36,502 nt of DNA from an uncultured bacterium. Its GTDB lineage: Bacteria; Desulfobacterota; Binatia; HRBIN30; CADEER01. Position numbers and translations under genes: made by a program. The notes under the pieces are model-generated. The model was not told the DNA's origin. It saw nothing but the letters and a program-made list of their open reading frames with translations, and searched no databases. How positions within the stretch are numbered: the stretch's first letter is position 1; every line of letters begins with the position of its first letter. Shown here one piece after another: positions 34,894 through 36,502 of the stretch. The stretch covers positions 8,566 through 45,067 of the forward strand of contig CADEER010000025.1 of the NCBI GenBank assembly GCA_902826395.1. The letters run 5' to 3'.

Positions 34894-34998
34894 CGTCTTC
34901 GCTCCCGTTCGGCTGGTTGCTGCTGCGTCCTCTCGCATACCCGATTTGCCGCGTCGAGTTGCGCGCACGCTCGCGGCGTTGACTCGTGCGAATAGGGA

Positions 34999-35027
34999 AA
35001 ATATTACTTTACTTATTAGAGAGTCAA
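34999..35027 (-). promoter_or_regulatory. Candidate promoter for the haem-oxygenase-like gene
   Basis: The only strongly AT-rich patch in this region. On the minus strand TTGACT (35022-35027) is followed by TAATAT (35001-35006), but with a 15-bp spacer, which is short. It lies between the divergent haem-oxygenase-like and P450 genes. No operator symmetry is clear. Confidence 0.3.
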
Positions 35028-35124
35028 CATTGCAGACCGGCGGCTTCCTTCCGCCCGCCGTTTTGCTGTACGGACGATCTCTGCGGCGGGCGGCTTGCCG
35101 CTCCAATCGAACGAGGAAGCAACA

Positions 35125-36318
35125 ATGAGCGGCTCCAGCGACCTGTACTACGACCCCTACGACGTCGACATCCGCCAGAATCCGTACCCGACCTACCGCC
35201 GCCTGCGCGAGGAGGCGCCGCTCTATTACAACCCCCAGCACGACTTCTTCGCGGTGAGCCGCTTCGACGACGTGGAGCGCGGCCTGGTCGATCGCGAGAC
35301 CTACATCTCCAGCCGCGGCGCCATCCTCGAGCTCATCCGGGCGAACATGGAGATGCCGTCGGGGGTGATCATCTTCGAGGACCCTCCGGTGCACACCATC
35401 CACCGCGGGCTGCTGTCGCGGGTGTTCACGCCGCGCAAGATGAACGCACTGGAGCAGCAGGTGCGCGACTACTGCGCCGCCGCCCTCGATCCGCTCGTCG
35501 GCAAGGGCGGCTTCGACTTCGTCCGCGACCTCGGTGCGCAGATGCCGATGCGGGTGATCGGCATGCTGCTCGGAGTGCCGGAATCCGACCAGGAGTCGGT
35601 TCGCGACACCGCCGACGCGCAACTGCGCACCAAACCCGGTCAACCGATGAAGTTCACCAGCGAGAAGTTCGCGCGCGGCGAACACTTCGGCGAGTACGTC
35701 GATTGGCGTGCCGAGCACCCCTCCGATGACCTGATGACCGAACTACTGCTCGTCGAGTTCACGGACGAGAACGGCAAGGTCCGGCGGCTGACTCGCGAGG
35801 AGGTCCTCACCTACGTCACCGTCGTCGCGGGAGCGGGCAACGAAACGACGACGCGCCTGATCGGCTGGACCGGCAAGCTGCTGTCCGATCACCCCGACCA
35901 ACGACGCGCGCTGGTCGCCGATCCGTCGCTGATTCCGAACGCCATCGAGGAAATCCTCCGCTACGAATCGCCGGCGCCGCACGTCGCGCGCTACGTCTCG
36001 CGCGATGTCGAGCTGTACGACCGCAAGGTGCCGGAGGGCAGCGTGATGATGCTCCTGATGGGCTCCGGCAATCGCGACGACCGGCGCTTCGCGGACGGCG
36101 ACGCGTTCGACATCCACCGCAAGATCGACCACCACCTCGCCTTCGGCTACGGCATCCACTTCTGTCTCGGCGCCGCCCTCGCCCGCCTCGAGGGACGGGT
36201 TGCTCTCGAAGAAGTGCTGAAGCGATTTCCGGACTGGCAGGTGGACGAAGAGCGCGCCGTGATCGCGCCAACATCCACGGTGCGCGGCTTCGAGACCCTG
36301 CCGGTGTTTACGCCGTGA
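35125..36318 (+). CDS. Cytochrome P450
   Basis: A 397-residue soluble bacterial P450. Marks are the I-helix AGAGNETTT (acid-alcohol pair for O2 activation), K-helix EEILRYE (ExxR), and the haem loop FGYGIHFCLG with cysteine ligand C347. Length matches bacterial class I P450s that need ferredoxin and reductase partners, none of which is encoded nearby. The ATG at 35125 has GAGGAAG 6 nt upstream. A G/C-rich inverted repeat (CCGCCCGCCG at 35051-35060 against 35084-35093) lies in its leader. It is followed, after a GTACNC hairpin, by the start of an AMP-ligase-like gene on the same strand. Confidence 0.94.
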   Translation: MSGSSDLYYDPYDVDIRQNPYPTYRRLREEAPLYYNPQHDFFAVSRFDDVERGLVDRETYISSRGAILELIRANMEMPSGVIIFEDPPVHTIHRGLLSRVFTPRKMNALEQQVRDYCAAALDPLVGKGGFDFVRDLGAQMPMRVIGMLLGVPESDQESVRDTADAQLRTKPGQPMKFTSEKFARGEHFGEYVDWRAEHPSDDLMTELLLVEFTDENGKVRRLTREEVLTYVTVVAGAGNETTTRLIGWTGKLLSDHPDQRRALVADPSLIPNAIEEILRYESPAPHVARYVSRDVELYDRKVPEGSVMMLLMGSGNRDDRRFADGDAFDIHRKIDHHLAFGYGIHFCLGAALARLEGRVALEEVLKRFPDWQVDEERAVIAPTSTVRGFETLPVFTP

Positions 36319-36330
36319 TCAAACTATCGA

Positions 36331-36421
36331 CCGTACACGTTCTCGTACACGTACGCGCACACGAGGTCTCAGGCCCGCATCGTCGGGCCGAGTACGGGTA
36401 CGTGTACGTGTACGTGTACGG
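36331..36421. repeat. Free-standing GTACNC hairpin
   Basis: Arms of five hexamers each (36331-36363 and 36390-36421) flank a short GGCCCG-CATCGT-CGGGCC hairpin (36372-36389). Most mismatches again fall in the fifth base of the unit, with two extra deviations (GTTCTC, GCACAC). Terminal repeats GRGACTGTCG and a target duplication are absent, so this is the core alone. It fills most of the 124 bp between the P450 stop and the next start. Confidence 0.8.
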
Positions 36422-36442
36422 AGACACCCCCCCGGAGATCGC

Positions 36443-36502
36443 ATGACGACTGTCGCGGATGTCATCCGCCGCAACGGCACCGACCCCGGCATCGCCCCGC
36501 GA
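36443..36502 (+). CDS. Start of a probable AMP-binding acyl-CoA ligase (truncated by the window)
   Basis: Only 20 codons are present (MTTVADVIRRNGTDPGIAPR), the typical N-terminus of an AMP-dependent acyl-CoA synthetase (TVADVLRRNA...). GGAG lies 6 nt before the ATG. Same strand as the P450, so it may activate the P450 product or substrate as a CoA thioester. The call depends on the start alone. Confidence 0.55.
   Translation, partial: MTTVADVIRRNGTDPGIAPR

Noticed and set aside
34117-35718. 533-codon version of the haem-oxygenase-like gene
   Set aside because: The extra N-terminus runs antisense through the P450; the ATG at 34893 has a good ribosome site and begins the conserved domain.
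36448-36455. GACTGTCG resembling a mobile terminus at the ligase start
   Set aside because: Only 8 bases match, it codes for a normal N-terminus, and no partner terminus or duplication is near.

Overview
This window is GC-rich bacterial chromosome, almost certainly from a Gram-negative organism: several products are lipoproteins or carry Sec signal peptides, and RNase R and EttA are present. The mix of secreted propeller/cytochrome, lipase-like and PHP lipoproteins, oxygenases (Rieske, P450, TauD, 2OG-Fe, haem-oxygenase-like) and dense palindromic intergenic repeats resembles soil or sediment deltaproteobacterial-type lineages such as Binatota/Desulfobacterota_B. That placement is a low-confidence impression. 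No rRNA, tRNA, CRISPR array, phage module or transposase gene was seen.

Layout. 59-2618: threonine synthase and a trans-sulfuration-type PLP enzyme. 2709-4466: a V8/trypsin-like protease on the minus strand, then a 57-bp relic of the PLP enzyme's 3' end and repeat debris. 4467-6523: glycine-zipper lipoprotein, ferritin-like protein, and a SEC-C/2OG-Fe(II) oxygenase. 6592-8298: a DNA-alkylation-repair fusion (Ogt+AlkA) flanked by two inverted copies of a miniature mobile element. 8260-10964: a minus-strand operon crotonase > Rieske oxygenase > TetR, preceded by two tandem palindromic operators. 11094-16687: serine hydrolase lipoprotein, small membrane protein, RNase R and EttA, with a dense palindrome cluster between the last two. 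16831-25246: membrane glycosyltransferase-like protein, sterol-desaturase-type hydroxylase, YVTN-propeller/cytochrome protein, and a TMTC-like membrane-TPR protein. 25454-32594: three exported proteins (alpha/beta-hydrolase-like, HEAT repeat, PHP-domain lipoprotein). 32822-36502: TauD dioxygenase, haem-oxygenase-like enzyme, P450, and the first codons of a probable acyl-CoA/AMP ligase.

The most notable signal lies between the genes. Three miniature elements (6592-6720, 8148-8287, 33770-34011) share a 10-bp terminal inverted repeat, GRGACTGTCG, and each is bounded by a perfect 4-bp direct repeat (CTCA, GCAA, GAAA), as expected of transposed DNA. Their cores are not all related. Two carry a hairpin whose arms are tandem GTACNC hexamers with mismatches confined to the N position. 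The third carries an unrelated GGGAGAGG palindrome pair. A fourth GTACNC hairpin (36331-36421) has no terminal repeats and sits between the P450 and the ligase start. At least two of the three copies landed at the apex of an older REP-like palindrome. Other palindromic families (GGTATC, CACRGAGG, CACGAAGA, CCCCTGGCCC, GAACCGGGAACG) occupy most remaining gaps.
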